A stretch of 64,000 nt of DNA from Brevundimonas sp. SORGH_AS_0993 (lineage in GTDB: Bacteria > Pseudomonadota > Alphaproteobacteria > Caulobacterales > Caulobacteraceae): assembly GCF_030818545.1 (NCBI RefSeq), contig NZ_JAUTAH010000001.1, forward strand, positions 1,059,001-1,123,000, given 5' to 3'. This document shows positions 1 through 8,719 of this stretch, one piece after another (positions within the stretch are counted from its first letter, which is position 1; each line of letters opens with the position of its first letter). The notes under the pieces are model-generated. The model did not search any database and was not told where the DNA came from. It saw only the letters and a list, made by a program, of their open reading frames with translations. The position numbers and the translations under genes were made by a program.

Positions 1-1035
1 GCCGCCATCGCCCGCGCCCATCGGGTGCTGGATCAGGACGCCATGGGCTATTGGGAAAGCCCAGATCTGCGCGCCCGCATCGCGCGCCTGTATGACGACC
101 GCTATGGCGTCGCGGTGGACCCCGAGCGGATCGTCCTGACCAACGGCGCCTCCCCGGCGCTGGTCCTGGCCCTGACGACGCGGTTCCGGCCCGGCGATCG
201 CATCGCCCTGGCCCGTCCCGGCTATGTCGCCTATCGCAACACCCTGCGCGCCCTGCATCTGGAGCCGGTGGAGATCGCCTGCGGGCCGGAAACCCGGTTC
301 CAGCTGACGGCGGCGCAACTGGCCGCCCTGGACCCGGCCCCTGCCGGCGTCATCATCGCCAGCCCCGCCAATCCGACCGGGACCATCATCCCGGCCCCGG
401 AACTGGCCGCCATCGCCGACGTGTGCCGCGACCGGGGCGTCGCCATCGTCTCGGACGAAATCTACCACGGCCTCAGCTACGTCGGCCCCACCCCGTCCAT
501 GCTGCAGTTCGCGCCCGACGCGGCCGTGATCAACAGCTTCTCCAAATACTGGAGCATGGCGGGCTGGCGTCTGGGCTGGCTGGTCGCGCCCCAGGACCGC
601 ATCGCCGCCGCCCGCGCCCACATCGGCAATCTGTTTCTGACCCCGCCCAGTCTCAGCCAGCACGCGGGCCTGGTGGCCATGGACGCGACGCAGGAGTTGG
701 AAGGCCACGTCCGGACCTACGCCCGCAATCGCGACCTGATGCTTCAGGCCCTGCCCGCCCTGGGCCTCAGGAAGATCGCCCCGCCCGACGGCGCCTTCTA
801 CATCTGGGCCGACATCGGCCACCTGACCGACGACAGCCTGGCCTTCTGCGAACAGCTTCTGCGCGACACGGGCGTCGCCACCGCGCCCGGCGTCGACTTC
901 GACCCGGTCGAGGGCCGTCGTTTCATCCGTTTCAGCTTCGCCGTCTCCACGGCCGAGATCGAGGAGGCCCTGGCGCGTCTGGCGCCCTGGTTCGCGCTCA
1001 GAACTCAGGCCGCATCGACCCGAGCCCCGGCGTAG
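1..1035 (+). CDS. Pyridoxal-phosphate aminotransferase, class I/II (5' end outside window)
   Basis: The frame is open from base 1 with no stop, so the gene starts upstream of the window; a GTG at 25 is only an internal candidate. The visible part has fold-type I aminotransferase marks: NPTG at about 357-390, the SDEIYHGL segment, and SFSKYWSMAGWRLGW, whose Lys is the expected Schiff-base residue, with the following Arg-rich patch. It presumably transfers amino groups from an amino acid to a 2-oxo acid in the cytoplasm; the substrate cannot be told from sequence. Its last 31 bases overlap the 3' end of the opposing sensor kinase gene. Confidence 0.85.
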   Translation, partial: AAIARAHRVLDQDAMGYWESPDLRARIARLYDDRYGVAVDPERIVLTNGASPALVLALTTRFRPGDRIALARPGYVAYRNTLRALHLEPVEIACGPETRFQLTAAQLAALDPAPAGVIIASPANPTGTIIPAPELAAIADVCRDRGVAIVSDEIYHGLSYVGPTPSMLQFAPDAAVINSFSKYWSMAGWRLGWLVAPQDRIAAARAHIGNLFLTPPSLSQHAGLVAMDATQELEGHVRTYARNRDLMLQALPALGLRKIAPPDGAFYIWADIGHLTDDSLAFCEQLLRDTGVATAPGVDFDPVEGRRFIRFSFAVSTAEIEEALARLAPWFALRTQAASTRAPA

Positions 1036-2753
1036 GTCGCGCGGTTCAGCGCCTCGTACAGCTTCTTGGGCTCCAACGGCTTGGCCAGCCAGTCGGTCAT
1101 GCCGGCCGCATAGCAGGCGGCGACCTGTTCCGCCTCCGTGCCGGCGCTGAAGCCGATGACCGGCGCATCCGCGTTCAAACCGCCCGAAGCCCGCAGGCGG
1201 CGCGTCGTCTCGTTGCCGTCGATGCCGGGCATGTTGACGTCCATCAGCACCACGTCGAACGGCCGGTCTTCCAGCAACAGCAGGGCCACATGTCCGTCCG
1301 AGGCCGTGGTCAGGTCCACGTCCAGCGGCTGCAGCACCAGGGCGATGGTCCGACGGTTGATCTCGTGGTCGTCGACGGCCAGCACTCTGATCCGACGGGT
1401 CAGGATCGGGGCGTTGATCGCCGCCTGATCCTCGGCTTCAGTCGGCTGTCCCTCGGGCAGGTCGACGCACAGGGTGAAGGCCGCCCCCCGACCCGGCTTG
1501 CTGTCCACAGTCAGATCGCCGCCCATCAACCGCGCCAACTCCCGGCTGACAGTCAGGCCCAGGCCCGTCCCGCCATAGGTGCGCGCCACCTCGGCCGAGC
1601 CCTGGGCGAAGGGGGTGAACAGGCGACGCATGGCCTCGGGCGCGATGCCCGGTCCCTGGTCGATCACCGTCAGTGTCAGGCGGCGCAGTTCACCGTGCGG
1701 ATCCGCCCCGGCGACGATCCGGATCGTCCCTTCGGGCGTGAACTTGATGGCGTTGGAGATCAGATTGTTGACGATCTGGCGCAGGCGATAAGGATCGCCT
1801 TTCAGCCAGACGGGCCGGTCGCCGCCGACCAGATCCAGCGTCAGTCCCTTCTCCGTCGCCGGCGCGGTCCAGAACCGCGCCGTGTCGCGCATCAGTTCGT
1901 CCAGTTCGAAATCGCGGGCCTCCAGCGCCATGGCCCCCGCCTCCATCTTGGAGTGATCCAGCAGGTCGTTCAGCATACCGGTCATCAGACGCCCGGCGTC
2001 CACGATCAGGTCGGCGGTTTCCTCGCGCTTGCGGGGTTCGCTCTCGGCGCGGATCAGATGCGCTCCGGCCAGGATGGCGCTGACGGGGGTGCGCAGTTCA
2101 TGGCTGACGATGGCGGCCATGGCGGCGCGGTCGGCCATGGCGGTCTGGGCCTGCTCCAGCCGCCGCTCGGCCTCGGCGCGGGCGAGGATCTCGGCCTGGC
2201 GCATCTTGTGGACGCGGAAATAGACGTTCAGCATCGTGCCGACGAACAGCAGGCTGGACAGGCTCATGACCACCAGGCCGCTGGCGTCGCCCTGCACCGT
2301 CTTGATCAGGGGCATCAGCGCCAGAGCCGCCAGATAGGGACCGCCGCCGATGAAGAACAGCGCGCGGGATTCGATGCCCGAGGCCACATTGGTCAACAGG
2401 CCCCCGGCCACGATCAGGGCGGAGAGGGTCACGAGCGCGGGATGGTTGGTGGACCAGATCACCAGCGCCGCCCCCGCATAGGTCGCCCCCATGAGGGCGG
2501 TGGATATCAAGGCCGCGATCGCGCGGCGGCGGCCCGGCGCGCCGTCCGCGCGCCGAAACGGTCCCATCGCCAGAAGCTCGACCGCCTGAACCAGCAGCGC
2601 CCAGGCGATCCAGGCCAGCAGAAGCCCGTCCATGCCGGACGAATAGAGAACCCAGCCGATCAACCCGGCCAGCAGCATGCGCACCGGTGTCTGCTTGATC
2701 CGCTCGTTCGCGCTGATGGCCAGCATCGGCGCGATCTCGTCCCAGAACCGCAT
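1005..2753 (-). CDS. Hybrid sensor histidine kinase/response regulator, membrane type
   Basis: A 582-residue protein. Residues about 20-180 hold several hydrophobic segments (polytopic membrane domain, no recognised ligand fold). They are followed by a short helical linker, a HisKA domain with phospho-acceptor His at about 218 (SHELRTPVSAIL), an HATPase_c domain (NLISNAIKF, DQGPGIAP, GGTGLGLTV) and a C-terminal receiver with acidic pocket VDDHE, phospho-Asp in LMDVNMPG and Lys in LAKP. There is no Hpt domain and no cognate regulator beside it, so the phosphorelay partner is elsewhere. Start ATG 2753 has a good GGGAGG ribosome site about 5 bases upstream. Overlaps the convergent aminotransferase by 31 bp. 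Similar architecture to the kinase at 30324-32135. Confidence 0.88.
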   Translation of the reverse strand: MRFWDEIAPMLAISANERIKQTPVRMLLAGLIGWVLYSSGMDGLLLAWIAWALLVQAVELLAMGPFRRADGAPGRRRAIAALISTALMGATYAGAALVIWSTNHPALVTLSALIVAGGLLTNVASGIESRALFFIGGGPYLAALALMPLIKTVQGDASGLVVMSLSSLLFVGTMLNVYFRVHKMRQAEILARAEAERRLEQAQTAMADRAAMAAIVSHELRTPVSAILAGAHLIRAESEPRKREETADLIVDAGRLMTGMLNDLLDHSKMEAGAMALEARDFELDELMRDTARFWTAPATEKGLTLDLVGGDRPVWLKGDPYRLRQIVNNLISNAIKFTPEGTIRIVAGADPHGELRRLTLTVIDQGPGIAPEAMRRLFTPFAQGSAEVARTYGGTGLGLTVSRELARLMGGDLTVDSKPGRGAAFTLCVDLPEGQPTEAEDQAAINAPILTRRIRVLAVDDHEINRRTIALVLQPLDVDLTTASDGHVALLLLEDRPFDVVLMDVNMPGIDGNETTRRLRASGGLNADAPVIGFSAGTEAEQVAACYAAGMTDWLAKPLEPKKLYEALNRATYAGARVDAA

Positions 2754-2832
2754 GGGGCCTCCCTTTCGGCGTCACCCTAGCGGAAAGAGCGCGAACAGGA
2801 CGTAAACCCCCCGCCGCGACGCCCCCGGAGCC

Positions 2833-3474
2833 TCAGACCGCTTCGCGCAGCAAGGCGGTCTTGTAGTTTTCGACCCACAGATTGCGGAACCGGCGTGAGC
2901 GTTCGGCGTGATAGATGTGCGCCAGTTCGGCGTAGGATCGGTCGAAATCCTCATTGACCAGAACGTAGTCGAAAGCGTCGCAGTGTTCGATCTCGCCCTT
3001 GGCGTTGGCCACGCGACGTTCGATCACGTCCTCGGCGTCCTGCGACCGCGTCACCAGGCGGCGACGCAGCTCTTCAAGACTGGGCGGCAGGATGAAGACC
3101 CGCACCGCGTCGTGGGGGCATTTTTCGGCCACGTCGCGCGCGCCCTGCCAGTCGATGTCGAACAGGACGTCGCGCCCCTCGGCCAGGGCCCGGTCCACGG
3201 GCGAACGCGGGCTGCCGTAGCGGTTGCCGTGCACATCGGCCCATTCCAGGAAGGCGTCGGCGTCGATCAGCCGCTGGAACGCCTCCTGGCTGACGAAATT
3301 GTAGTCGCGCCCGTCCACCTCGCCCGGCCGGATGCCGCGCGTGGTCATGGAGACCGACAGCTCCAGCCCCTTGTGATCCGCCATCAGTCGTCGGCACAGC
3401 GAGGTCTTGCCGGCCCCAGAGGGGCTGGCGACGATCAGGAGGACGCCGCGGCGCGGCGTGCGTTCATTCGACAT
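2833..3474 (-). CDS. gmk: Guanylate kinase
   Basis: Phosphorylates GMP to GDP using ATP in nucleotide metabolism. The P-loop SPSGAGKTSL lies near residue 15-24, followed by the GMP-binding segment STTTR-like (SMTTRGIRPGE) and DGRDYNFVS. At 213 residues it has the normal family length. I place the start at ATG 3474 (MSNERTPRRG); a GTG at 3489 in the same frame is possible. It overlaps the 3' end of yicC by 11 bases, so translation is probably coupled. It is the last gene of the yicC-gmk pair and of the larger fab/mltG run. Confidence 0.95.
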   Translation of the reverse strand: MSNERTPRRGVLLIVASPSGAGKTSLCRRLMADHKGLELSVSMTTRGIRPGEVDGRDYNFVSQEAFQRLIDADAFLEWADVHGNRYGSPRSPVDRALAEGRDVLFDIDWQGARDVAEKCPHDAVRVFILPPSLEELRRRLVTRSQDAEDVIERRVANAKGEIEHCDAFDYVLVNEDFDRSYAELAHIYHAERSRRFRNLWVENYKTALLREAV

Positions 3475-4363
3475 TCTGAACCTGCTCACGCAACTGTTCG
3501 ATGACGGCCTTGAGCTCCAGGCCGATTCCGGTGAGCGCGGTCGTAGCCGATTTCGAGCAGAGGGTGTTCGCCTCTCTCATGAATTCCTGCATCAGGAAGT
3601 CGAGTTTCCGCCCGGCTGGCGCCGAGGCCACAAGTCGGCGCGCCGCTTCGACATGGGCGGTCAGTCGGTCCAGTTCCTCGCGCACGTCCGCCTTGGTCGC
3701 CAGCGCCGCCGCCTCCAGCACTATCCGCTCGTCGAGGCCCGGCGCGCCGGTCGTCCCCAGGTTGGGGGCCAGTTCCGTAATGCGGCGCGTGAACCGCTCG
3801 CGGATCGTTTCGACCTGCCCCTCGGCCTCGCTCTCGGCCTCGGCGACCAAGGCTTCGATCCGGCCGATGAACTCTTCCAGCACGGGCAAAAGCTGCGCGC
3901 CCTCGGCCTCGCGCGAGGTCTTCAGGGCGTCCAGCGCCGCCTCCAGCGTCGTCAGCATGGCGGCTTCCAGCGCGGCGCGCGCCTCGGGATCGTTTTCCTC
4001 TTCCGGTGCCTCGATCACGCCGCGCAGGGCCAGTAGGCCGTCGGCGCTGGGGGGCGTCGCCCCGTCCTCGGCCAGTTGATTGGCCAAGGCCAGATACCGC
4101 TTCAGGACGTCCTGATTGACGACCACGGCCGCCTGGCCGCCCTCGATCCGCCGCGCGTGAAGGCCGACGCTGACCTGGCCCCGCGCGAACCGCGCCTGAC
4201 CCGCCGCCTTGACCGCCCGCTCCAGGGCGTCGAACCCGTTCGGCCCGCGGAATCGGACCTCCAGATTGCGTCCGTTGACCGAGCGCGCCTCGACCGCCCA
4301 GGTCCACCCCTGGCCCGCGCCCTCGGCCCGGCCGAACCCCGTCATGCCCGACAGCCGGCTCAT
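3464..4363 (-). CDS. yicC: YicC family protein (putative endoribonuclease)
   Basis: About 299 residues. The N-terminal YicC-like part starts MSRLSGMTGFGRAEG and contains SVNGRNLEVRFR; the C-terminal DUF1732 part has KLDFLMQEFMREANTLCSKS. Family members have been described as RNA-binding/endoribonucleases affecting small RNA decay; that is family knowledge, not shown here. The start at ATG 4363 is chosen because GAGGGG lies about 7 bases upstream; a GTG at 4384 also exists and would overlap mltG. Lies between mltG and gmk, the usual association with gmk. Confidence 0.88.
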   Translation of the reverse strand: MSRLSGMTGFGRAEGAGQGWTWAVEARSVNGRNLEVRFRGPNGFDALERAVKAAGQARFARGQVSVGLHARRIEGGQAAVVVNQDVLKRYLALANQLAEDGATPPSADGLLALRGVIEAPEEENDPEARAALEAAMLTTLEAALDALKTSREAEGAQLLPVLEEFIGRIEALVAEAESEAEGQVETIRERFTRRITELAPNLGTTGAPGLDERIVLEAAALATKADVREELDRLTAHVEAARRLVASAPAGRKLDFLMQEFMREANTLCSKSATTALTGIGLELKAVIEQLREQVQNVE

Positions 4364-4373
4364 CGCGCGCCCC

Positions 4374-5534
4374 TCATCGCACACCCTGTCTGGCGCCGGG
4401 CGGCAGGGTCAGCACCGCCTGGCCGCCCGGCGCCAGGGGCTGGTCGGCGGGGGCGGTCATGGGCGCGGCGCTGGCGCCCGGCGTCGCCGGAACCGGAGCC
4501 TCGGGCGGTAGGCCGGCCTTCTGGCGCTCGATGGCGCGCCAGCGCCCGACATTCTGCTGATGCTGCTCGTAGGTGGCGGCGAAGGCGTGGCCGCCGGTTC
4601 CGTCGGCGACGAAGAACAGGGCCGGATCGGCCGGCGGGTTCAGCACCGCCTTCAATGCCGCCTCGCCGGGATTGGCGATGGGCGTCGGCGGCAAGCCGTT
4701 GATCTGATAGGTGTTCCAGAGCGTTTGCTCTAGCAGCTCAGAGCGCCGGATGCCCCGGCCCAGCGGCCGCCCCTTGGTCAAGCCATAGACGATGGTGGGG
4801 TCGCTCTCCAGCCGCATCCCCGCCCGCAGCCGATTGGAGAAGACCGCCGCCACCCGCGGCCGTTCCGCCGCGAGCCCCGTCTCCTTTTCGACGATGGAGG
4901 CCAGGATCACCGCCTCCTCCGGGCTGCGCGCCACCGTGCCCGGCCCGCGCTGGACCCACAGCCGGCGCAGGTTCTCGCTGGCCGCCCGCTGCATCCGCTC
5001 GATCACCGACTGCCGGGTCTCGCCCCGCACCACCTCATAGGTGTCGGGCCACAGGCTGCCCTCGTCGGGCGTCTGATCGACGGCGCCGGTCAGGACCGTC
5101 TGCTTGTTCAGAATGTCCACCGCCTGAAGCGACGACCACCCCTCGGGCAGGGTCACGAAATGGCGCACCACCCGCCCCTCGACCAGCAGGTTCAGCACCC
5201 CGGCCAGAGAGGCGCCGGACGGCACCTCGTACTCTCCGGCCCGCAGCTTGCGATCCGCCCCCGTCAGGCTGGCGGCCGCGCGGAACAGATCGACCGACCG
5301 AATCACTCCGGCCGCCTTCAACTGGGCGCCGATGGCCGAGACGCCCGATCCGCTGGCCAGGGTCACGACCGTCCTGTCACCCTGACGCGCCGACGGTCCC
5401 GGTCCGAAATAGACCACCCAGACCGACACCAGGGCGACCAGCAGGAACAGGCCGAAGGTGGCCGAAGCCGTCACCAGCGAGACCGTGAATCCCGACTTGC
5501 CACTGCGTTTCTCGACCCGTTCCCGTCCGAACAC
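4374..5534 (-). CDS. mltG: Endolytic murein transglycosylase MltG
   Basis: A 386-residue YceG/MltG protein that cleaves nascent glycan strands and terminates peptidoglycan polymerisation. One N-terminal membrane helix (about residues 18-42, FTVSLVTASATFGLFLLVALV) anchors it on the periplasmic face. A LysM-like region (about 55-150) precedes the catalytic domain with ASIVEKETG, whose first Glu is the expected catalytic residue, and NTYQINGLPPTPIANPG. The C-terminal 50 residues are Ala/Pro-rich and probably disordered. Starts with GTG at 5534, only one base after the fabF stop, in the standard fabF-mltG arrangement. Confidence 0.93.
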   Translation of the reverse strand: MFGRERVEKRSGKSGFTVSLVTASATFGLFLLVALVSVWVVYFGPGPSARQGDRTVVTLASGSGVSAIGAQLKAAGVIRSVDLFRAAASLTGADRKLRAGEYEVPSGASLAGVLNLLVEGRVVRHFVTLPEGWSSLQAVDILNKQTVLTGAVDQTPDEGSLWPDTYEVVRGETRQSVIERMQRAASENLRRLWVQRGPGTVARSPEEAVILASIVEKETGLAAERPRVAAVFSNRLRAGMRLESDPTIVYGLTKGRPLGRGIRRSELLEQTLWNTYQINGLPPTPIANPGEAALKAVLNPPADPALFFVADGTGGHAFAATYEQHQQNVGRWRAIERQKAGLPPEAPVPATPGASAAPMTAPADQPLAPGGQAVLTLPPGARQGVR

Positions 5535-5535
5535 C

Positions 5536-6807
5536 TCAGCCGACCTTCTTGAAGATCACCGAGGCGTTGGTGCCCCCAAAGCCGAAGCTGTTGGACATGG
5601 CCACATCGATCTTCATCGGCTTGGCCTTGTTGGGGACCAAGTCTATCGGCGTCTCCATCTCGGGGTCGTTCAGATTGATGGTCGGCGGCGCGATCTGGTC
5701 GCGGATGGCCAGGACCGAGAAAATGCTTTCAATGGCGCCGGCGGCCCCCAGCAGATGGCCCGTCATCGACTTGGTCGAGGACACCGCCACGTTCGCGGCG
5801 TGATCGCCGACCAGCCGCTCCACCGCCTTCAGCTCGATCCAGTCGGCCATGGTCGAGGTGCCGTGGGCGTTGACATAGTCCAGGTCCGACGGCTGCAGCC
5901 CGGCCCGCTTCAGCGCCGCCTTCATGGCCCGCAGGCCGCCGTCGCCGTCCTCGGACGGGGCGGTGATGTGATAGGCGTCGCCGCTCATGCCGTAACCCAC
6001 GACCTCGGCGTAGATCTTGGCCCCGCGCGCCTTGGCGTGTTCGTATTCCTCCAGCACCATGATGCCTGCGCCCTCGCCCATGACGAAGCCGGCATGGCCC
6101 CGGTCATAGGGGCGCGACGCCGTCTCGGGCGTGTCGTTATAGGCGGTGCACAGCGCCTTGCAGGCCAGGAAGCCGGCGATGCCGATCGGCACCACGGAGC
6201 TTTCGGCCCCGCCCGCCACCATCACCTCGGCGTCGCCCAGGGCGATCATCCGGGCCGCGTCGCCGATGGCGTGGGCGCCCGTGGCGCAGGCGGTCACGAC
6301 CGAATGGTTCGGCCCCTTCAGGCCGTGGCGGATCGAAATCTGCCCCGACGCCAGGTTGATCAGGGCCGAGGGGATGAAGAAGGGGCTGACCCGCCGCACG
6401 CCCTGTTCCTTCAGGACGATGGCGGTGTCGGCGATGGGGCCCAGGCCGCCGATGCCCGAACCGACCATCACCCCGGTCGCCTCGCGGTCCTCTTCGGTCT
6501 CGGGTTTCCAGTTCGCATCGGCCAGGGCCTCGTCCGCCGCCGCGATGGCGTACAGGATGAAGTCGTCGACGCGCTTCCTGTCCTTGGCCGACATGATCTG
6601 GTCGGGATCGAAGTCGCCCGGCCCGCCGCCGCCGCGCCCATCGACGCTGGGCACCTCGCCAGCGATGGTGCAGCCATAGCCTTCGGTGTCGAAGGCGGTG
6701 ATGGGGCCGATGCCCGACCGCCCCTCGACGATGCCCTTCCAGCTCTTGTCCACCCCCCAGCCCAAGGGTGTCAGCAGACCGAGGCCCGTTACGACGACGC
6801 GACGCAT
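5536..6807 (-). CDS. fabF: Beta-ketoacyl-ACP synthase II
   Basis: Condenses malonyl-ACP with acyl-ACP during elongation in type II fatty acid synthesis. The full Cys-His-His triad is visible: Cys in TACATGAHAIGDA, His in HGTSTMADWIELKA, and His in MTGHLLGAAGAIE. The C-terminal GFGGTNASVIF motif is intact. At 423 residues it has the normal length. ATG 6807 is preceded by a strong AAGGAG site about 8 bases upstream. Downstream of acpP, from which it is separated by 153 bases with a hairpin, so it may have its own promoter or rely on read-through. Confidence 0.96.
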   Translation of the reverse strand: MRRVVVTGLGLLTPLGWGVDKSWKGIVEGRSGIGPITAFDTEGYGCTIAGEVPSVDGRGGGGPGDFDPDQIMSAKDRKRVDDFILYAIAAADEALADANWKPETEEDREATGVMVGSGIGGLGPIADTAIVLKEQGVRRVSPFFIPSALINLASGQISIRHGLKGPNHSVVTACATGAHAIGDAARMIALGDAEVMVAGGAESSVVPIGIAGFLACKALCTAYNDTPETASRPYDRGHAGFVMGEGAGIMVLEEYEHAKARGAKIYAEVVGYGMSGDAYHITAPSEDGDGGLRAMKAALKRAGLQPSDLDYVNAHGTSTMADWIELKAVERLVGDHAANVAVSSTKSMTGHLLGAAGAIESIFSVLAIRDQIAPPTINLNDPEMETPIDLVPNKAKPMKIDVAMSNSFGFGGTNASVIFKKVG

Positions 6808-6878
6808 GGCGCCTGCTCCTTCAGATCCAAACCTTCCCTGACGGAATCACATGCGGATTCGTCCGGGTCGGAAACAGT

Positions 6879-6922
6879 AAAGGCCGCCGAACGTCTCCGC
6901 TAGGAGCGCCAGGCGGCCCTTT
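6879..6922 (-). terminator. Hairpin between acpP and fabF, probable acpP terminator or attenuator
   Basis: An AAAGG-CCGCC arm at 6879-6888 pairs with GGCGGCCCTTT at 6912-6922 (one bulge), and an inner CTCC/GGAG helix closes the loop. Read on the minus strand the stem is followed by TTTACTGTTT. It sits downstream of acpP and upstream of fabF, so it could give higher acpP than fabF expression. Confidence 0.5.
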
Positions 6923-6960
6923 GAACCGTCAGCCTGTTCGGCCGATATCGGCGACTGAAA

Positions 6961-7200
6961 TCAGCCGGCCGACTTCTCGTCGATGAACTTGACGGCGTCG
7001 CCGACCGTCTGGATGTGCTCGGCGGCGTCATCCGGGATTTCGATGTCGAATTCTTCTTCGAAGGCCATCACCAGCTCGACGTTGTCGAGCGAGTCGGCGC
7101 CCAGGTCGTCGATGAAGCTGGCCTTTTCCGTGACCTTGTCCGGATCGGCGTCCAGGTGGTCGATGACGATCTTGCGAACGCGCTCGAGGGTGTCGGACAT
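6961..7200 (-). CDS. acpP: Acyl carrier protein
   Basis: A 79-residue acidic helical protein carrying growing acyl chains on 4'-phosphopantetheine. The attachment Ser is in [12 protein letters not shown]. The common family sequence has Thr where this one has Asn after SLD, a mild change. Length and charge are typical. Placed between fabG and fabF in the canonical order. The 172-base gap to fabG suggests a separate promoter, which I could not define. Confidence 0.97.
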   Translation of the reverse strand: MSDTLERVRKIVIDHLDADPDKVTEKASFIDDLGADSLDNVELVMAFEEEFDIEIPDDAAEHIQTVGDAVKFIDEKSAG

Positions 7201-7372
7201 GAGTGTCTCTCTGCCTGTTTAAAATCGCCGTAGAGGCGGGGTAGCTTCTGAAATCGCCGTCTCACGGCAGCGCGGACGACGCAAGCCCGAAAAGCCCTCG
7301 CCGTCCATGCGTTCCCGCCCTTTAGCACAGCCTTTAGGGCAGGAAATAGCCTGTTGCGCGACGTGATCGCGA

Positions 7373-8113
7373 TCAGATCATCGCCATGCCGCCGTTCACA
7401 TGCAGGGTCTGGCCCGTCACATAGGCGGCTTCGTCCGAGGACAGATAGACGGCGGCGGCGGCGATCTCGTCGCCCGTGCCCAGCCGTCCGGCGGGAATCC
7501 TGGTCAGGATGGTCTCGCGCTGCTGGTCGTTCAGCACATCCGTCATCGGCGAGGCGATGAAGCCCGGCGCGATGCAGTTGACCGTGATCCCCCGCGACCC
7601 GACCTCCTGGGCCAGCGACTTGGAAAAGCCGATCATCCCGGCCTTGGACGCCGAATAGTTGGTCTGGCCCGGATTGCCGGTCACGCCGACCACCGAGGTC
7701 ACGCCGATGATTCGCCCCGACCGGCGCTTCATCATCCCCTTCACCGCCGCGCGGGTCAGGCGGAAATAGCTTTCCAGATTGATCTGCAGGACGGACTGGA
7801 AGTCCTCGTCCTTCATCCGCATCAGCAGGCCGTCCTTGGTGACGCCCGCGTTGGCGATGAGGACATCCAGCGGGGCGCCCGCCGCCGCCTCGGCCGCCGC
7901 GACCAGATTGTCGACCGATTCCGGGTCCGACAGGTTCGCCGTGGCGAAATGCGCGCGCGCTCCCAGTTCCTTGGCCAGATCAGAAAGCACCGCCTCGCGC
8001 GTGCCCGACAGCACCACGGTCGCCCCCTGCGCATGCAGCGCCCGCGCGATCGCCCCGCCGATGCCGCCCGTCGCGCCCGTCACCAGCGCGGTCTTGCCTG
8101 CGAGATTGAACAT
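7373..8113 (-). CDS. fabG: 3-oxoacyl-ACP reductase FabG
   Basis: NADPH-dependent reduction of 3-oxoacyl-ACP in fatty acid synthesis. A short-chain dehydrogenase of 246 residues with cofactor motif TGATGGIGGAIA, NAG, and the active-site pattern Ser in GVTSVVGVTGN with YSASK. Two ATGs lie in tandem at 8116 and 8113; the second is preferred because AGGAGG is then 5 bases upstream. Its ATG overlaps the TGA of the rhomboid gene (TGATG), implying coupling. Confidence 0.95.
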   Translation of the reverse strand: MFNLAGKTALVTGATGGIGGAIARALHAQGATVVLSGTREAVLSDLAKELGARAHFATANLSDPESVDNLVAAAEAAAGAPLDVLIANAGVTKDGLLMRMKDEDFQSVLQINLESYFRLTRAAVKGMMKRRSGRIIGVTSVVGVTGNPGQTNYSASKAGMIGFSKSLAQEVGSRGITVNCIAPGFIASPMTDVLNDQQRETILTRIPAGRLGTGDEIAAAAVYLSSDEAAYVTGQTLHVNGGMAMI

Positions 8114-8715
8114 CATGTCCTCCTAAGCACCGCCCATCCCGGGCGACGCCTTTCCAACAATAAAAAAATGCCGCCAGCGATCAAACCGATGACGAACGGC
8201 ACGAAATGTCCGGGCTTTACGCCCGCGTGGGCGCTGACGAACACGTCCAGCCCGATACTGACCGCTACTCCGACCACAGCCGAGCACCAGCCGACGCTCT
8301 TGCGGTCCAAAACCAGCAACCCAGTTCCGCACAGAGCCAGGTAGGCCTGTGACGCACCGGAAATATAGGAGTCTGGCTGAGCCAGCGCCGCGAGCAGTTG
8401 CCCACAAGCGCCCCCTAGCAACCCCAGGGTCATAACCAGCCACCATGCCAGCCGCCGTGTCAGGGCCGCTCCGACCAGACTAATGACCGCGACGTTGAAC
8501 AGCATGTGCGCAAACTTCACATGCAGCCACTGCGATGCCAGCAGTTTCCAGCTGTCGGCCAGCGTCAGTGTCCGCCCCTCAAACGCGCCATAGGCGGTAA
8601 GGGCGATGGAATGCTGACGCATCCACAGCGGTTGACCCAGATCGACGGCGACAGCGATCCAGACCAGGACGATGCTTGCCGCCCACGCCCAGACGATCGC
8701 GGAGACGCGCGTCAC
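8113..8715 (-). CDS. Rhomboid-like intramembrane serine protease inserted between fabD and fabG
   Basis: About 200 residues with roughly six hydrophobic helices. The rhomboid H-x4-H-x3-N pattern appears as HVKFAHMLFN in a membrane helix, the probable nucleophile Ser as ISGASQAYLALCG, and a late-helix His as KPGHFVPFVIG, so a Ser-His dyad is possible. The residue after the Ser is Gln rather than the usual Gly. It resembles small rhomboids and rhombosortases; substrate unknown. I prefer GTG 8715, which begins 4 bases after the fabD stop; an ATG at 8748 lies inside fabD. Base composition is lower in GC than neighbours (about 50% in 8161-8220 by hand count), and the gene interrupts the usual fabD-fabG order. 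Confidence 0.72.
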   Translation of the reverse strand: MTRVSAIVWAWAASIVLVWIAVAVDLGQPLWMRQHSIALTAYGAFEGRTLTLADSWKLLASQWLHVKFAHMLFNVAVISLVGAALTRRLAWWLVMTLGLLGGACGQLLAALAQPDSYISGASQAYLALCGTGLLVLDRKSVGWCSAVVGVAVSIGLDVFVSAHAGVKPGHFVPFVIGLIAGGIFLLLERRRPGWAVLRRT

Positions 8716-8719
8716 GGGC

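Noticed and set aside
423-2780. A very long open frame on the plus strand over the sensor kinase
   Set aside because: It is the complement of the kinase gene in a high-GC genome; its residues are Arg/Gly/Pro/His-rich with no family motif.
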